DNA of 64,000 nt, from NCBI GenBank assembly GCA_948099385.1, contig CANUEZ040000117.1:1040001-1104000 (forward strand), written 5' to 3'. Both the position numbers and the translations under genes were made by a program. The notes under the pieces were generated by a model. That model ran no database searches. It worked only from the letters and a program-made list of their open reading frames with translations, and was not told the origin of the DNA. Below, piece by piece: positions 45,851-57,850 of the stretch. Positions within the stretch are counted from its first letter, which is position 1, and each line of letters starts with the position of its first letter. This DNA comes from Fasciola hepatica. Lineage: Eukaryota; Platyhelminthes; Trematoda; Plagiorchiida; Fasciolidae.

Positions 45851-46700
45851 TGACCTTGACCTAGAACATACCGAGCACTTACTAGCTGCGATCAACAAGG
45901 TAGTGATTTCGGACAGCAAGTATAATAGGTGAGAATATAGTAAATCAGCAGCCAGCTGAGAGTCACTTTGCTGGAAGAAGTCGTCCCAGTCTAACGAACT
46001 AAGCGTGCAGATAAGATTGTCCCAGTCGACTGATGAAAAGAAATGATTGGGTGGGTGGGATTTATCGAAAGCTTGCGGAACCACGAAAATGCAGGACACC
46101 ATTCTATGAAAGCTTCCTGAAAAGAGGTCGAGAGTACTGGCTAAAACATCGGACAAACCAATCGTGAACGACAGATCAAGGATGTTGTTACCTCTAGTCG
46201 GGACTTGCGTGTTGGATCCAGCGCCCCACGCGGACGCATGACATGAAATCCAATAAGTTGTTTGGAGCAGATAGAGTATTCCAACAGATGCTCGGTGCAT
46301 TGTAGTCCCCCGCGACGAGTTTGGAGGAACAGAGCAGCAATGAAAGATAATTGAATTCGTCAGTAATCTTGGTAAGGTACATAGCTTTGGAATCAGGTGA
46401 CCGATAGATGCAACCAATATGAAGATAGGAGTTAGGTAGGGGAATCGTTAACCACAGAGAATCCTGAACGGCGTCCAGAGTTGTGTTTGAGAGTGGAATG
46501 GCCAGAAGAGTGTTTTTGACATAAATTAGACAGCCTCCCCCACGACGAGGCCTATTCCTTTGGAACATCTGGTAGCCAACTAGAAAGACTCGATCTGACG
46601 GGACGAAATCCGTTAACCAAGTTTCAGTCACAATGATAATATCAAGGTCGGAGGGCTGAGCAATGCTGCGGATGGCTCTAGTTTTGTTCAGTACGGGCAT
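45850..46700 (-). pseudogene. LINE-C endonuclease
   Basis: Minus strand: LDIIIVTETWLTDFVPSDRV, RPRRGGGCLIYVKNTLL, IGCIYRSPDS, KLVAGDYNAPSICWNTL, then after a frame change GNNILDLSFTIGLSDV. It ends near KCSVCSR where LINE-F begins. Catalytic residues are largely retained, but the frame is shifted around 46200. Confidence 0.87.
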
Positions 46701-47899
46701 TTACGAGTATGACTGAAAGAGATGATGCAGGCCTCGGTAATGGTGGATATGGTGGGGGGTTCGGTGGTGGTGAAGAAAGTGGTAATTCCAGTGAAGAATA
46801 GGGCAAGGATGAGGGGACGACCTCAGCTGTTCCACGGATTTGATGAGTTGAAACCTGGAGGGGGATAGAAAACGGAAAGAGGGATGGGGAGGTGCCGCTT
46901 GGGAGAATAGTTTGAATGCGGGGAATATTCTCGGGGGGGGGGCAGGAAAAAGCGGCCACCGATGGATAGCAGTACTAGGCCAAGAGACGTGGATGGGTCT
47001 ATAGAAGACGTTCGAGAGCGGCTGGCGAACGCGTCTCCTATCGAGTCTAGCAGCGAAATACCAACGATATCCCTTCTATCGGACGAACAGAGAAGACGTA
47101 AGTCGGTTTACAGATGCAAGGTGTATTCTATATCTCGTGGCACCGAAACAGTACCGATACGAGAGATACACCGAACGCAAAATGAAACGAAACGCAACGG
47201 CTGAGCAGAAAGAGAACCGCGAGCGTGTACAATCGGCGAGCGACTGAAAGTGAAAGTGATTTAAAATGAGGTCGACGGAAACCTCGGAAAAGTCAGTCCA
47301 GTAAAACGTACGCAACCAGAGAACACTATGAGGTCGATGTCAAACGTCAGGAAAGATCGTAGAAAAAATAGATCAAAAATGGTGTCCAGAAAACAGTCAT
47401 TTTCTCAAAACGATCGAGGTCACTACCGGTCTTGTGAGAGTGGGAAGCTAGGTGAGGCACGGAGGTGGTTCCCAGGGAGTGACTAGGTAGTATTAGGGGT
47501 ATAGAGTATTTGGGGTGAAGGATAGTGAATTAATGGAGTGGCGATCAGAGGGGGGGGGCAAAGGTGGGTGAAGGTAGGGTGGAAACGATAAGGCAGTTAG
47601 CCGAGATGGAAAAGTAGGATTCACAGCCACACAAGAAGCTGGTAAAACTTCGCTCGACTGAGACAATTTCTTATGGTTTGCATGTGCAATATGTTGATGG
47701 GTCCTGTTCTTTTGGAGACGAAGTGTTAACTTCTGAGGGTCAGTCTGCACTGACGGGCTAATCAGAGGTGGTGGCCTAGGTGGTAACCAGATACATTCTG
47801 GTGACGAATGGGTGAGTGCAGCGGGTGAGCTTAGGGGCCTGGTTGGGTTATCAAAAATGCCAGGGGTAACAAGATACGTGGGTGTAGGCGGGGGTGGGT
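46701..47899 (-). other. LINE-C ORF1-ORF2 interval
   Basis: This is proline-rich, degenerate minus-strand coding remnant (for example PPPNPPPYPPLPRPASS near 46740) with G-rich runs at about 46932-46941 and 47551-47559. An antisense open frame (46962-47204) shows no recognisable domain. Confidence 0.5.
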
Positions 47900-48901
47900 T
47901 TATGGTGCAGTGATTTTAGGTACGGTTGAATAACCCGACTTGGAGCTAGTAGAAGGAATGGGGTCATCTAGAATTGTGGAAAACTTGAGCGCGCGGGTGA
48001 ATGAGTCGGAGGAACCTTCATCAGTTTTGTGGATGCTGGGGTGCTTGTTCCAGTCTAGAGATTTGCTTGGGCTGTTCTGAACACCGAGGCGTTTGACAGG
48101 TGGCTTATTGGTTGAGGAAATTGGCGTACTGTCTAAATCTACGGTTGCATTGTGATCTGCAATAGATGGCAACATCGAGTGATGGCCAGTGATAGGTGCA
48201 CCGGAGTTTCGGGGTGGATTGTTGGTCGAACTAACACCGGGGTTACTGTTCTGGGCGTGACTCTTGTGCATCTCTCTTTGGAGTGGGGTCTTGTCCAGAA
48301 ATGTCTTGGGGCGCTTGAAGCCGGTTTTGGCTACGACTAACGATTGCCGGCTGGTAAAAATCTTGGCGACAACTTCGTTTGCAAACTGGAACAGCAGTGG
48401 GCTGGTGGTGAGCAGGGAAGTTTTGCGGAGTGGCACGGTGTAAGCCAAGGTTGCAAGAACTTAAGATCGCAATTTCAGCAGCTGAGAGAGGTATTCGGTC
48501 TGGAATGTTAAACACAATTGCACTGTTTGCTTTTTTTATCCTTCTGAAGATTTCCGGAGCAATTGTTTTCCCACAAACTTCGTGGCCAGTAGTAGATTGG
48601 TTGGGCTATGGTGCATGGCTGGATCAAGCAAGAACGCTATAAGTATCAGTTGACCGATAATCAGATCAGCGGGGTCAATTCGAGAGGAAAGACTGCTCAG
48701 ATGTTTGCTCAGTTCCGTAGTTTGTCTATTGGCATTTCCAAGTATATCTACCAGAAATGCTGAGCAGTTATCCTGTGAGTTTTGGAATTTAGCGGTCTTG
48801 CGACGGCGAGTGCTGAAAGTGATATTGGGTCGGCTGGGAAGAGATGTAAGCATATTTATGATGGTAAGGATGTGGATGGCCAATCGGAGAAGATGTGGCA
48901 A
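47900..48901 (-). pseudogene. LINE-C ORF1 (RRM-like), frameshifted
   Basis: Three overlapping minus frames reproduce the LINE-F ORF1 order. These are an N-terminal segment (FLVDILGNANRQTTELSKHL), MFNIPDRIPLSAAEIAIL, and a frame with FQFANEVVAKIFTSRQSLVV and LDKTPLQREMHKSHAQ. At least two frame changes separate them. Confidence 0.8.
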
Positions 48902-49480
48902 TAGGCAAGGGTAAGAAAGGTATACAGAAGCAGGGGATTAAGTGCAGAGTATTGCCAATATATGTAAGACCTGGGGCAGAGTTCTCGCCACCGGAGGTCA
49001 ATATCGGCGGAACTAATTGTGTATCAGTTGTTCAGCTAAAAACTGGAAGCAGTTTCTGTGGATGGTGCAGTTTGAATGTTTCCGGATGTATTACGCAAGT
49101 CAAGACGGCTTTGGTATCTTTACGAAGGTGACTGCCTGAGAGGTATCTTGGAGTCTGCTAGTGTTGTTTAACTGAGACTGATATTTCGCTTAGCTCTTAC
49201 CCTAGGAGCAGTTCGAAGATCACTTCTGTATGTATATTATACCACCGGGTGGTCCCAGAGAAATGTGTTCAGAAAAAATTGCTTGGTTTTTTCTGCGCCG
49301 GACAACAGACCTTAGAGCTATAGTTTTAAGGATCATCCTAGATAGCTTAATAAAAATTATACCGATAACAGCGAGGAAGCTACGCGGTGTGACGCATCCT
49401 CATTCCGGCTCTTCCGGCGGCCTCCTATTGAACTGATTGGGGTCTCTGACAGTTATTCCCCCATTGATGCCTCAACCAAA
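48902..49480 (-). other. LINE-C 5'UTR
   Basis: This is non-coding sequence upstream of ORF1, matching LINE-F 5'UTR in blocks up to about 49470. It defines the approximate 5' end of LINE-C. Confidence 0.6.
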
Positions 49481-50399
49481 GTCTATGCATCTACAGGCAG
49501 CACGCCAACTACTACTGCACTAGCAACCAACGTCCATCGTTTTTGACCGACTTGGCTCCCCAGTTTCCGCTATTGGCTTCTACCTTGACAACACATCTCC
49601 TACACCGAAGAAGAACCGTACTCACAAGATATCATGCACTACCTACGGCTGTCTCTATCCAAAGTATTATACCTGGCCGGGGCATCACTTTGCCAACTAC
49701 GGTCGAATAACATCCATGCAAAGGAATCTATCATAATAAAGGGAGCACCCATAGTTCTGTAGACCATTCTCACCCATGGTGCCCAGTTTGGATGCAGAAG
49801 TGCCCCAAGAGGCTCGATAAAATATTACATATTTATTACCTTAGGAGTAGTCTGGCCCAGCCTAGGCAAACACCTTCATCGTCTTCTCTGTTTCAAAATT
49901 TTGCTCCTCCTTGACGGCATTCCTCTTGGCAATTCATTCTCCATACCGTGGGACTTCATCCTTCTTCCACCAGCCGCGGATTGACATCGCTAGATGTTAC
50001 CCATCATTACTGGTGCTCTTTGCCCATTGTTCACAGTGTCCTGACCCTTTCTTCATTCATACAGGTCCTCTTGAGCACCGTTTTGCACTTTTTCACCGTT
50101 TATTTATCCAAAGAACTTGAAAAAGCATCCACCGTCGCTCCGCATCATCCCTGCGTATGTTGTATTTTCGGCATCGTGCAACAAAGTTGGTTTCAACGAT
50201 TTCATATCCTGACCGTTTTCCACTTCTCCGGATGATGGAATGGTAACTGACTCGTATCTACCCAACAAACCGTCTTCACCGTAGTTCACTTAAAATCGGC
50301 CCAGTTCTATCCTGTTGTTTTCTGAAGTAGCCTACTCCTCTCTTCAAAATTTGTAATTTTCTGTTCGATTGAGCAGCGGTGCACACCGTGACCATGATC
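49481..50399. other. Unassigned interval
   Basis: About 900 bases, probably the end of LINE-I or older sequence. I see no recognisable domain in the short open frames. Confidence 0.35.
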
Positions 50400-50905
50400 C
50401 AGGGCGTGCCCCCGGCCGAGGTCAATAAACGTACCGTTGGTATCATTATTATTACATATCAATCCTCTCCCGGATGGGGAGGGCAACTATTTGGTTCCCT
50501 ATAATCCTTCCCAGGACCTTCATACTCGAGGATGTCAAGCTCACTGGTCTGTAGCTGAAAGCTTCTCTGCCCTTACCCTCGTAGATTAGCACCGACTACT
50601 TTAGATTCTCGCTTCTTGGTGGTTGGTAGTCCCCCGGAGACTGGCTGGATAGCTGTAAAAGGGGTTCAGCCAGCGGTTTGGCTCATGGCCTCAACAGGGC
50701 TGGACATATTTTATCTGGGCCTGCTACCTTACGTAGTTCCGATTCTCCTAGCCCCCGTCTAACTTTGTCTTCCTCAATTTGAACGGGTTTAATTCCTGTC
50801 CAGCAGAAAAGAGAGAGACTGTGCTTTTCCACCAGCATCATTGCAGCGCACTCCCTCAAAATAAGGGGGCAATACGTTGGCCTTGGCTTCATTCTTTTCA
50901 TGACT
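50400..50905 (-). pseudogene. LINE-I RT start
   Basis: AGPDKICPALLRP (50720) and FSYRPVSLTSSSMKVLGRII (about 50555-50495) are the linker and first RT motifs of a LINE. The rest of the RT is not found downstream. Confidence 0.65.
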
Positions 50906-51479
50906 TTCGCCCATCTAATTCATAACATTACCAGATGCAACTCGCGGGGTCGGCTTTGACTGGGAATGACTGAAAATATGCTTTTTGGTAACTTTTCACC
51001 CCTCGAGCTAGTCTCTTCGTATTGACTTCTGCACCCTAGTGGGGTTCTCCGAGCCCTTCCACGGACAGTCTTATGTTTCAGTAGTTTTCCATGGCTCCTC
51101 CCCCTAAACTTGCGCCGCGTCTTGTTTTCTAACCTTTGATTTTCGTGCCCTGACTTCCACCAAGGCACAAAAGCATTTCGTTTAATCCTCACTGATGGTG
51201 CCAAACCTTCCAAGAGTGTCTTTGGGTCTCCATTGATATGATTCTACTTCTCTTCCAAGTTGCCGTGAGTCGTCCTCCAATTTGGTTCCACCGCATCATT
51301 GACTCACTCAGGGGCCTTCAGCCCGCCACGCTTACTACGGTATTTTTCCGGTGGTGTGTTGTCACGTTCCACCATTCCGATTTTTATCGCCCGGTTGCCG
51401 CTCTACCCTAGTGGAGCTGTGGTGGCCACTGGAATCAATTCCCCCTTACCCTTCGTCACTACTAAACCAAGTTTCGCGG

Positions 51480-51900
51480 AATTCTGGTTTATCCTCCAAC
51501 GCATCTGCAGCCGCTCTTGTTGGGTAAGCTGTTCTCCTCGTAGGAAGTGCAGAAACGTACCTCCGGAAGGCCCTGGTGGTGCATCTTACAATTCCCAATC
51601 CCTTTCTGGGGTAATGAAGTCCATATTATGAGCTCTGCTTCATCTTTACTGGCTGTGTCAATTACCGCCATCTGTTCAGTATCCTCTACTCTGGCAGAGG
51701 ATGGGCTTCGGTAAACGCAGGGGATAGTCTCAGGGCCTCTCTGAGTTCTAGTTATGCGGCTTATACACTGCATGTTTGGTCATCTATTATCCTCTCCTTC
51801 TCTCTGGTACGAGCGTTTGACAACAAGCAACATCACTCCACCTCCTAATCTGCTATCGCCGCTGTCCTTCCCGTACTGTAAGAAGCCCCTCACACAAGCC
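51480..51900 (-). pseudogene. LINE-I endonuclease remnant
   Basis: Minus-strand pieces GGGVMLLVVKRSYQREGE, CVYRSPSSARVEDTEQM and IGNCKMHHQGLPEV follow the usual endonuclease order (GGG-V, YRSPSS, then the D-N segment, here lost). Confidence 0.6.
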
Positions 51901-52129
51901 TGAATGACATCCCGCGATGGCATCTACGCTTTGGTGTGCGCAACGACCTGTTGATCGCTCGGTGTGTCCGCTCGTCCGTCTCACCTGTTACGGATGCCAC
52001 AGGCATTCACGTAACTAACCGACAAGCGCCCGGTAGCTAGCGGTCTTTTATTCCCAGTGCATTTTATTGGATTCTCTAGGCCCCCGAGCCCTAAATTCGG
52101 GAGAAGCCCACTTTCTTCGGTTTCAAAGA

Positions 52130-53300
52130 CCTCAATTTTCCAAACACTGTTCACAAGCTTTACGAGAGGAGGTTCTGTATTTTATCATTACCCCGCTTCC
52201 AGTACGATTTTTCACTTCCTCTAGGTTAGAACACCTAGGGCCCTCCGTGACCCTCTCATCCGTGAACATTGTAGCTGTTCTCATTGTCAGCTTTGGAGAT
52301 TTCCGACTGGCAGACTGTCCACCCTTTTTCAAGGCTCCATGAGCAGTATACTTGTCAGTCTCATCTTCCGGCTCTAAAATAGCTCGACCCTTTGGCGGCC
52401 TTCTTATTTGTGCTGAGGCAGCCAAAGCTCTGTTTCTGTGTTTTGAGTACGTGAACTCCACCAGAGTGGGTCGTGGCCGTCCGTCGCCGTCCAAAATATC
52501 CGCCATATATTTTCCTAACCGGAGGCTTCCTTTTTATCGTAGCCTAATCATACAGACCAATGCATCTCAGCCAATTCACGACTTGATATCTCATGGCCCT
52601 AATCCTCGTTAAGTTCTCCTTTATATGAGGTTCCGGTATTCCTTGAATCACCACAATTCTGTGGCTTCCCGTAGCTATTTCACTATCCTTTCTGGGTCTC
52701 CAACCTGCTGACGGAATTTCATCCCGTCCCCGAGTGGATCCTTCTATAAGTTAACCAGATTCTCTGCTTTCGTGGCTCTATTTAGAAGTGGCTCCTCTTT
52801 GCTTGCAGGTTTGGTCACCTCCTTGTCTTGCTTGACGGACTGGTGTTTCTCCCTGGATAGTTTCTAAGACCGCTTCAGTTTCACTTCTCGGTTCGCTCTA
52901 CATTTGCCTAGCCTGTCTACGGATTTGCCTTCCGATGAATGGCTTTCTCTATCTTTTTTCCCCCCAGACTTGCACACTCGTTTTTGGGACTCGTTCGCGA
53001 GTCTTTGCCACTAGCCCTCAAACATTCGACTACCCTAATACACAAGATATAATTTCAATTAATGTGGACTGATAACCCATGCAGAACCAATTGATGTGCT
53101 TTTGTTTCACATAAATCTCATTTGCTATCTTGGCGGCCTTGCTGAGTGTCCCATGGTATCACCGCTTACAGGCTTCACAACGTAGCCCTTCATCCTCTGC
53201 ATCCTCCTCACGATTCTTGTTTCCGCGTGGTGCCTGACTTTCCGCCTGGCCACCTTTGTCCTTCCTAGTCATCGTTGTGCCAGCAAGTCCCATTTCAGTT
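52130..53300 (-). pseudogene. LINE-I ORF1 remnant: PHD-like and RRM-like segments
   Basis: Near 53150 the minus strand reads GLRCEACKR, a stop where tryptophan would be expected, YHGTLSKAAKIANEIY, then HINWFC, the spacing of a PHD finger with one cysteine lost. At about 52650 RIVVIQGIPEPHIKENL resembles the first strand of an RRM-like ORF1 fold. RPRPTLVEFTYSKHRNRALA (52490-52430) is the later strand. The residues between carry stops. Confidence 0.6.
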
Positions 53301-54054
53301 TATGGTGACAAACAACTCTGCTTTTACCACCAATTATGAAAACATATGCACCGCAGCAGAAACAGCCAAGCCTGGTAAAGAACAAAACTAAACATTCTGT
53401 AGTGATTCGACTTTCTGCACACGTGGGGTAGTGTGCTACAGCTTCACTTGCAGCATTCTGCCTGTCGGGTCAGACCAGACCGTAACTGTTAGACCGCGTA
53501 CGTGCAGCAAACTTGCCTTGTGACCGGTCATTACCCTGTCGGCCAATAAATGCAAGCCTTTTTTATATATAAGCGAGTGAGCACAAACCATATGCAACAG
53601 GGTATTTTCTCGCTGTCCTTGCCCTGTTTTGTTTTTCTTACAGTGCGCGTAGCCCAGGTCCAGGTCATTTCATCAAGTGCAGTTGGCCGGTTAGATAATA
53701 TTTCTACATATTTAAAAGACCAAGCAGCCACAGAGAAATGGAAGAATAACCTATGCAATGAAAACGGCAAAAATGGTCGAGAAAACCTGAATTCTACAGC
53801 ACAGTGATCTCCGTTATTCTGATGAACCGACTAAAAACTGCAGCCCGAAACTTTCCCGAGGTTTCCGGGGCATTTTTTATTGTCCCTTCTCCCGATTTTC
53901 TCTCTTCCAGAGATGAGGTCTCCAAGCAGCTTCACTTCACGGTGTGGCCCTTTTGAGCTCTTCGATCCTCAGAAGCTTCGACGTTATGAAGACTCGTCTC
54001 TTCTTCGTAGGCCCGTCTTGGAGCGGTGAGACGTGAAATTTTCAGATTTAGGCT
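53301..54054. other. Unassigned interval
   Basis: About 750 bases without a recognisable product. An 85-residue plus-strand frame (53550-53807) has no domain that I know. Confidence 0.35.
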
Positions 54055-54267
54055 CAGGTTGGTCAGGTCAGGTCAGGTCAGAATGCAAGATTCGAGGCTG
54101 AATTTATTTTGAACCTCAGATCTGTGGGAGAGCACGGGTAGGGCTCGGTATGCAGTCAGGATCACAGGAACCCCATTGTTGCAAACTGGGTCCTAGCCCA
54201 TGTCTGCCTCCAAACAAGAGGGTCTTTTACATATCACTTTTTATCATCAGGGCTAATATAGAACGGT

Positions 54268-54291
54268 CAGGTTTTTTTTGGGGGGGGGGGA
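54268..54291. repeat. T8-G11 homopolymer block
   Basis: A run of eight T followed by eleven G lies downstream (minus sense) of the LINE-K RT. It could also be a sequencing-prone tract. Confidence 0.6.
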
Positions 54292-54599
54292 ATACAGAGG
54301 GCCCTTAGGAGTAGTGGGGTGTAGGCTTGGGAGTGAAGAGTGACAAGAGTAAGGAAAACTCTAGATGGAAACATAGGAAGAGCACTGCATCCAAATTCGC
54401 CCTGTGTAAGTTAGATTAGCTGGCATCAGGGAAAACGGCCGACTTGCAGCGGTCCAGGCGGGCTTTCAACTATGCCTTCTTGTCCGCAGCCACTTCCCCG
54501 GCCTGCAGTCTCTTCAACGCACTGATGGCCCGGCAAGCAGAAAACTGTGCTCAAACCGTCTTCAGTGCTCTTGGATTTACTGGGTAATACCCACGAACT

Positions 54600-56604
54600 C
54601 CAATTTAGGATTCCGTTGTTATTTATACAATCGGTTTTTGTTAGAATGGATAGCCCCGATCTCCTTGAAGACTCCTATGGGTTCACCTCTGAGTATTCGA
54701 CACTTTAAGGGGAACGAGTTCAGCAGCGTGGGTCTCTCTGTATATGGCTTGTCTCTCATTCCATCTATCGTCCTTGTTAACTGAGGCTGAACTTTTTCCA
54801 ATACTGAATCGTCTCGCGCCAGAGCGGGAGCCCTCGCTTGGGCTCAGTATTCGAGGCGTGGTCTGACTATCGCTTTGTAGTGTGGTAGCCTTACATGAGC
54901 CTTTTGTGCTGCGAATGTGCGCAGTAGTTGGTATAGCGCTCGGTTTTACTTGGCTGAGAAGACTAGGAACTGCTAGGGTGGTTAGAAGCAGTCGGTTATC
55001 CGAACCCCTGGGTCCGTGGTATTAGCGGCCTGTGTTAACAACCATGGGTCATTCTGGTCTATTTATCCTAATTCCCCACCAGCTTCCTGGCTCAGGTTCC
55101 AGCACTTCCTCACTCTGAGTGGCCATTGCCACTGGGTGATCCAAGAGTAACGATATTTATTTCATCCTGGAGGAGTGACCTGCATGTTTCGCATATCAGT
55201 TCCAACTCGCCTACAAAGAAGTCACCCGGGCTTTGCACAAAACCTAGTTGGCCTTTCACATGAATGACGAACAGAGGTGAGCTCGACCTTGAACCCTGTG
55301 TGACCCCTCTGGTGGTTCTTACCTTCATGGATTTGCTGTCTTCTACCCTCACTTAGTACATCCCGTGGCTAAGGTACTCCCGGGTTCACCTCAGGACCTG
55401 AAGAGCGACCCCGAGGGCCTTCATTTTGCGGAGCAACAATCGGAGGTTCACAGAGTCTGAGGCTTTTTCTCCCCTACGCATTCTGGCAGTTACCTCACCT
55501 AACAATGAGAGGAGATTGGATGGACGAAACTAATTTTTGACATCTCCACTTCGTCAACCGAAGATAACGCTATATTCCGCTAGATGACTAGCCACTTGGC
55601 CCCTGATCCGCCTTTCTAGCACTTTGCGGACTCTAGTAGTAAGCTGGCCGGCAGGTAATTTTTCACCTCCTCCTTCTTACCACCCGTGTGAAAAAGAGAC
55701 GACTTCTGCTGTCAGCCAGACTCTTGATGGTTGTGCATCGGACAGTGACCAAGTGTACAGGTGGGCTAGGGCTGCCAATAAGATGTGGGCTAGAGGACGT
55801 TGAATCGCTGCTTGGATTCCATCTGGCCCGGATGCTTTGGACACGGTTCAGTCCTCTTAGGGCTGTAACGACATTATGAGGAGGGACCAAAACTGCCTGC
55901 GTTGTCGGTGGTCGGATGAGAGGTTCGAAAGCGAGGTCCGGTCCATAGTCAGTAAGATACACCATCTAGAAGTCCTCCTTCAGCTTTTCAGCCTTGGTCC
56001 TATCATCTAAGGCATGACTGCTTTCCCTATCTTTGACGCCAAATACAGCCACAAGCAGTGTTGTTTTTGACTGAAAGTAGTTGTAATGGGCTTTTAAGCA
56101 TTTCTCGGCCTTCCTAGCCAGTGTGACCCCGCAAGATAAACTGCGCTGTTTTTGGACCCCAATAACTGATTCGCGCGCTCTATTGTAACTGTCTGCTGGT
56201 AATGAGCCCATGTCCTGTGCTCTCAGCTTTGTGCCCCGTGGGCTCTGTGGGCCCAACGCTTTGCTTTCTCCTTCCCCTTCATTTGACGCACAGAAGCAAC
56301 GCTCGGTGGGCAGCGTCAGGTTGATTCCAGGACTGCAAGGAAGACAGCCAAGATGTACCGTTTCTCGCACGGGTGGACTCCGAGGACACCCGGTACTTCG
56401 ACAAAAAGAGCCCCGAGTTCCTCGGGCTCCGCTTCTTGTATCTACCCATACTAAGCAGTTCACAGTTGGCAACAATGGGCAGACCTGCCAGCTAGGTATA
56501 GAAGAAAGGAGGCGGAGATGGTTAATAAGTTGATGGGGACCAGGTCGAAAGTAATTGTGAAAGGGTGGGGAAAAGTGACCTGGAGAGTGAAAGGATGGCA
56601 ACAT
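54600..56604 (-). pseudogene. LINE-K reverse transcriptase remnant
   Basis: In order: DRTKAEKLKEDF with an in-frame stop after it (about 55966), SKASGPDGIQ (about 55845-55815), GKKEEVKNY (about 55680), SNLLSLLGEVT (55480), ALGVALQVLR, TTRGVTQGSRSSSPLFVIHV (55300) and, near the C-terminus, VLEKVQPQLTRTIDGMRD and RGEPIGVFKEI. These are recognisable RT motifs in several frames. The FADD box is not seen. Confidence 0.72.
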
Positions 56605-56719
56605 GTGTGGAGAAAATTGGCTGGAACATCAAATGAGTTAAAAGAAGGGAAAGCAACCAGCAACTTAGGGAGAGAGGGTAGCAATTTGGAGAAGCCGGAG
56701 AATGTGGGCAAAATGTGAA

Positions 56720-57200
56720 CTCAGTTACCATGGGATCTAACAAAGTATCGCCAATCCACGCAGTTAATTTGTCGGTCGTTGAAGACCACCACGGAACACT
56801 GGGGTCCATATTCTGTCCAGTCGGCGCTTGAACTCAGCCACCGCAGTTACTCCGATCACTCCATTTGGAAGAATATTCAAGTCGTTAGCCAAACGTTTCG
56901 TGAAGAATTGGTCCCGTAGTCTTGTCCCTGACCCATTTTTCTTTATCCGGGGGGCATTGCCTCTCAGATGGTAGTTTTGTTCCAGCTGTTAAAAGGCATA
57001 CTCGCGAGTGCCCAAGTCGATCCGGCCCGTGAGAATCTTGTGCTGTACCCCGAGGTCCCCTCGTTCCCTCCTGCTTTCCATGGATAAGTTGTGGTACTCT
57101 GGGCTTTTCCTATAAGTTTGACCTAACACGAGAAAAGATCTGCCTATTGGCCCCTGAATCTTCTCTAGTACTTGCCTATCCTGGACCGGATATTGAATCT
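56720..57200 (-). pseudogene. LINE-J RT C-terminal fragment
   Basis: Minus strand: IQYPVQDRQVLEKIQGPIGR, then LGTREYAF followed by a stop, QLEQNYHLRGNAPRIKKNG, TRLRDQFFTKRLANDLNILP and FKRRLDRIW. This is the normal end of a CR1/jockey-type RT. It lies just upstream, in minus sense, of LINE-K. Confidence 0.75.
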
Positions 57201-57574
57201 TGGCCTGGTCTCGGTTTCTAGGTGAGGCAGTACTAGAATCTTGTGAAACCGGAGAAAAGCGGATGGCGCTCTAGGACAGACCGTTCGACGGAGCTGATGG
57301 AGCGCCCTGAAGGCTGTTTTTGCCGCTTTTTACCACTGGTTCTTGGGTTGGAAATCAGCCGTAGTCTTGGTCTCCCTTTTCCTAAACCACGAACTTGAGC
57401 GATGCTGATACTGTCGCTCTATGGTGATTTGGCAGCCACTACAAGTGATACGGCCAGGTACTGCTCCGTATTTACTCAAGCGGGAATGCTTCGACCGTTC
57501 ACGATCGTCGCGAACAGGTACGATAAAGGCTTCTTGGGACAGGCCAACATCTAGACTACCAACCACATTTAAGG
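57201..57574. other. Unassigned interval
   Basis: About 370 bases between LINE-J and the Penelope-like element. Nothing is recognisable. Confidence 0.35.
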
Positions 57575-57850
57575 TGTCAGAGCCGAGATCGGTTAGGGGT
57601 GTGTCAAAAAGATCGATGCACCGTGTGAAATTTTATGGCGACATTTCACTGTTTAATAACAGAGCTTAGTCGAAATCACTGGTAGGTTGTCGACGTTTCG
57701 GTCACACGGGTAACCTCTTTCAAGACTGGTTTTACAACCGAATTGAACTGGGATGGTGGCTTAGAACAATTAGGTGTTAGTCACAGTGTATTCGTGTGTT
57801 GGTCTATATGTTTGTGGTGTTGTTTACTGCAAGTGTGGGTCGAACCTCCG
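57575..57850 (+). repeat. Penelope-like element, left inverted arm
   Basis: It shares with the reverse complement of 60790-61052 long blocks such as GTGTGAAATTTTATGGCGAC, GAAATCACTGGTAGGTTGTC and ACAATTAGGTGTTAGTCACA. Only scattered differences are seen over about 230 bases. Confidence 0.88.

Larger units (their letters stand above)
27590..49480 (-). mobile_element. LINE-C: CR1-like LINE split by Gypsy-2 and LINE-F
   Basis: Minus-strand order: 5'UTR (49480-48915), ORF1 (48901-47900), endonuclease (46700-45850), [LINE-F], linker and RT start (37908-36825), [Gypsy-2], RT end (29108-28573), 3'UTR (28572-27590). The RT reading passes from SFSFSDYVPLQIAK (36850) to LLNYKSQARPLLE (29100) across Gypsy-2, and the linker continues from one side of LINE-F to the other. 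The element is full of stops and an internal deletion, so it is older than its guests. The 5' end is estimated from its similarity to the LINE-F 5'UTR. Confidence 0.83.
50400..53300 (-). mobile_element. LINE-I: strongly decayed LINE with PHD-like ORF1
   Basis: Minus-strand order: a cysteine-rich ORF1 segment (about 53210-53090), RRM-like remnants (52680-52130), endonuclease (51900-51480) and the beginning of RT (50900-50455). All are in changing frames with stops. It belongs to a different lineage from LINE-A to LINE-F, judging from the ORF1 zinc segment and motif wording. Confidence 0.7.
54055..56604 (-). mobile_element. LINE-K: decayed LINE RT fragment with TGACC-repeat tail
   Basis: Minus-strand linker and RT segments run from 56604 to 54600. 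A short tandem TGACC repeat (GGTCA on the plus strand, 54055-54080) lies where a LINE 3' tail is expected. This tail differs from the ATT tails of LINE-A to LINE-H, so it is another lineage, possibly the same as LINE-I and LINE-J. Confidence 0.68.

Noticed and set aside
49481..50399. Possible host exon in open frames around 49911-50289
   Set aside because: Frames on both strands are short, without recognisable motifs or convincing splice context.
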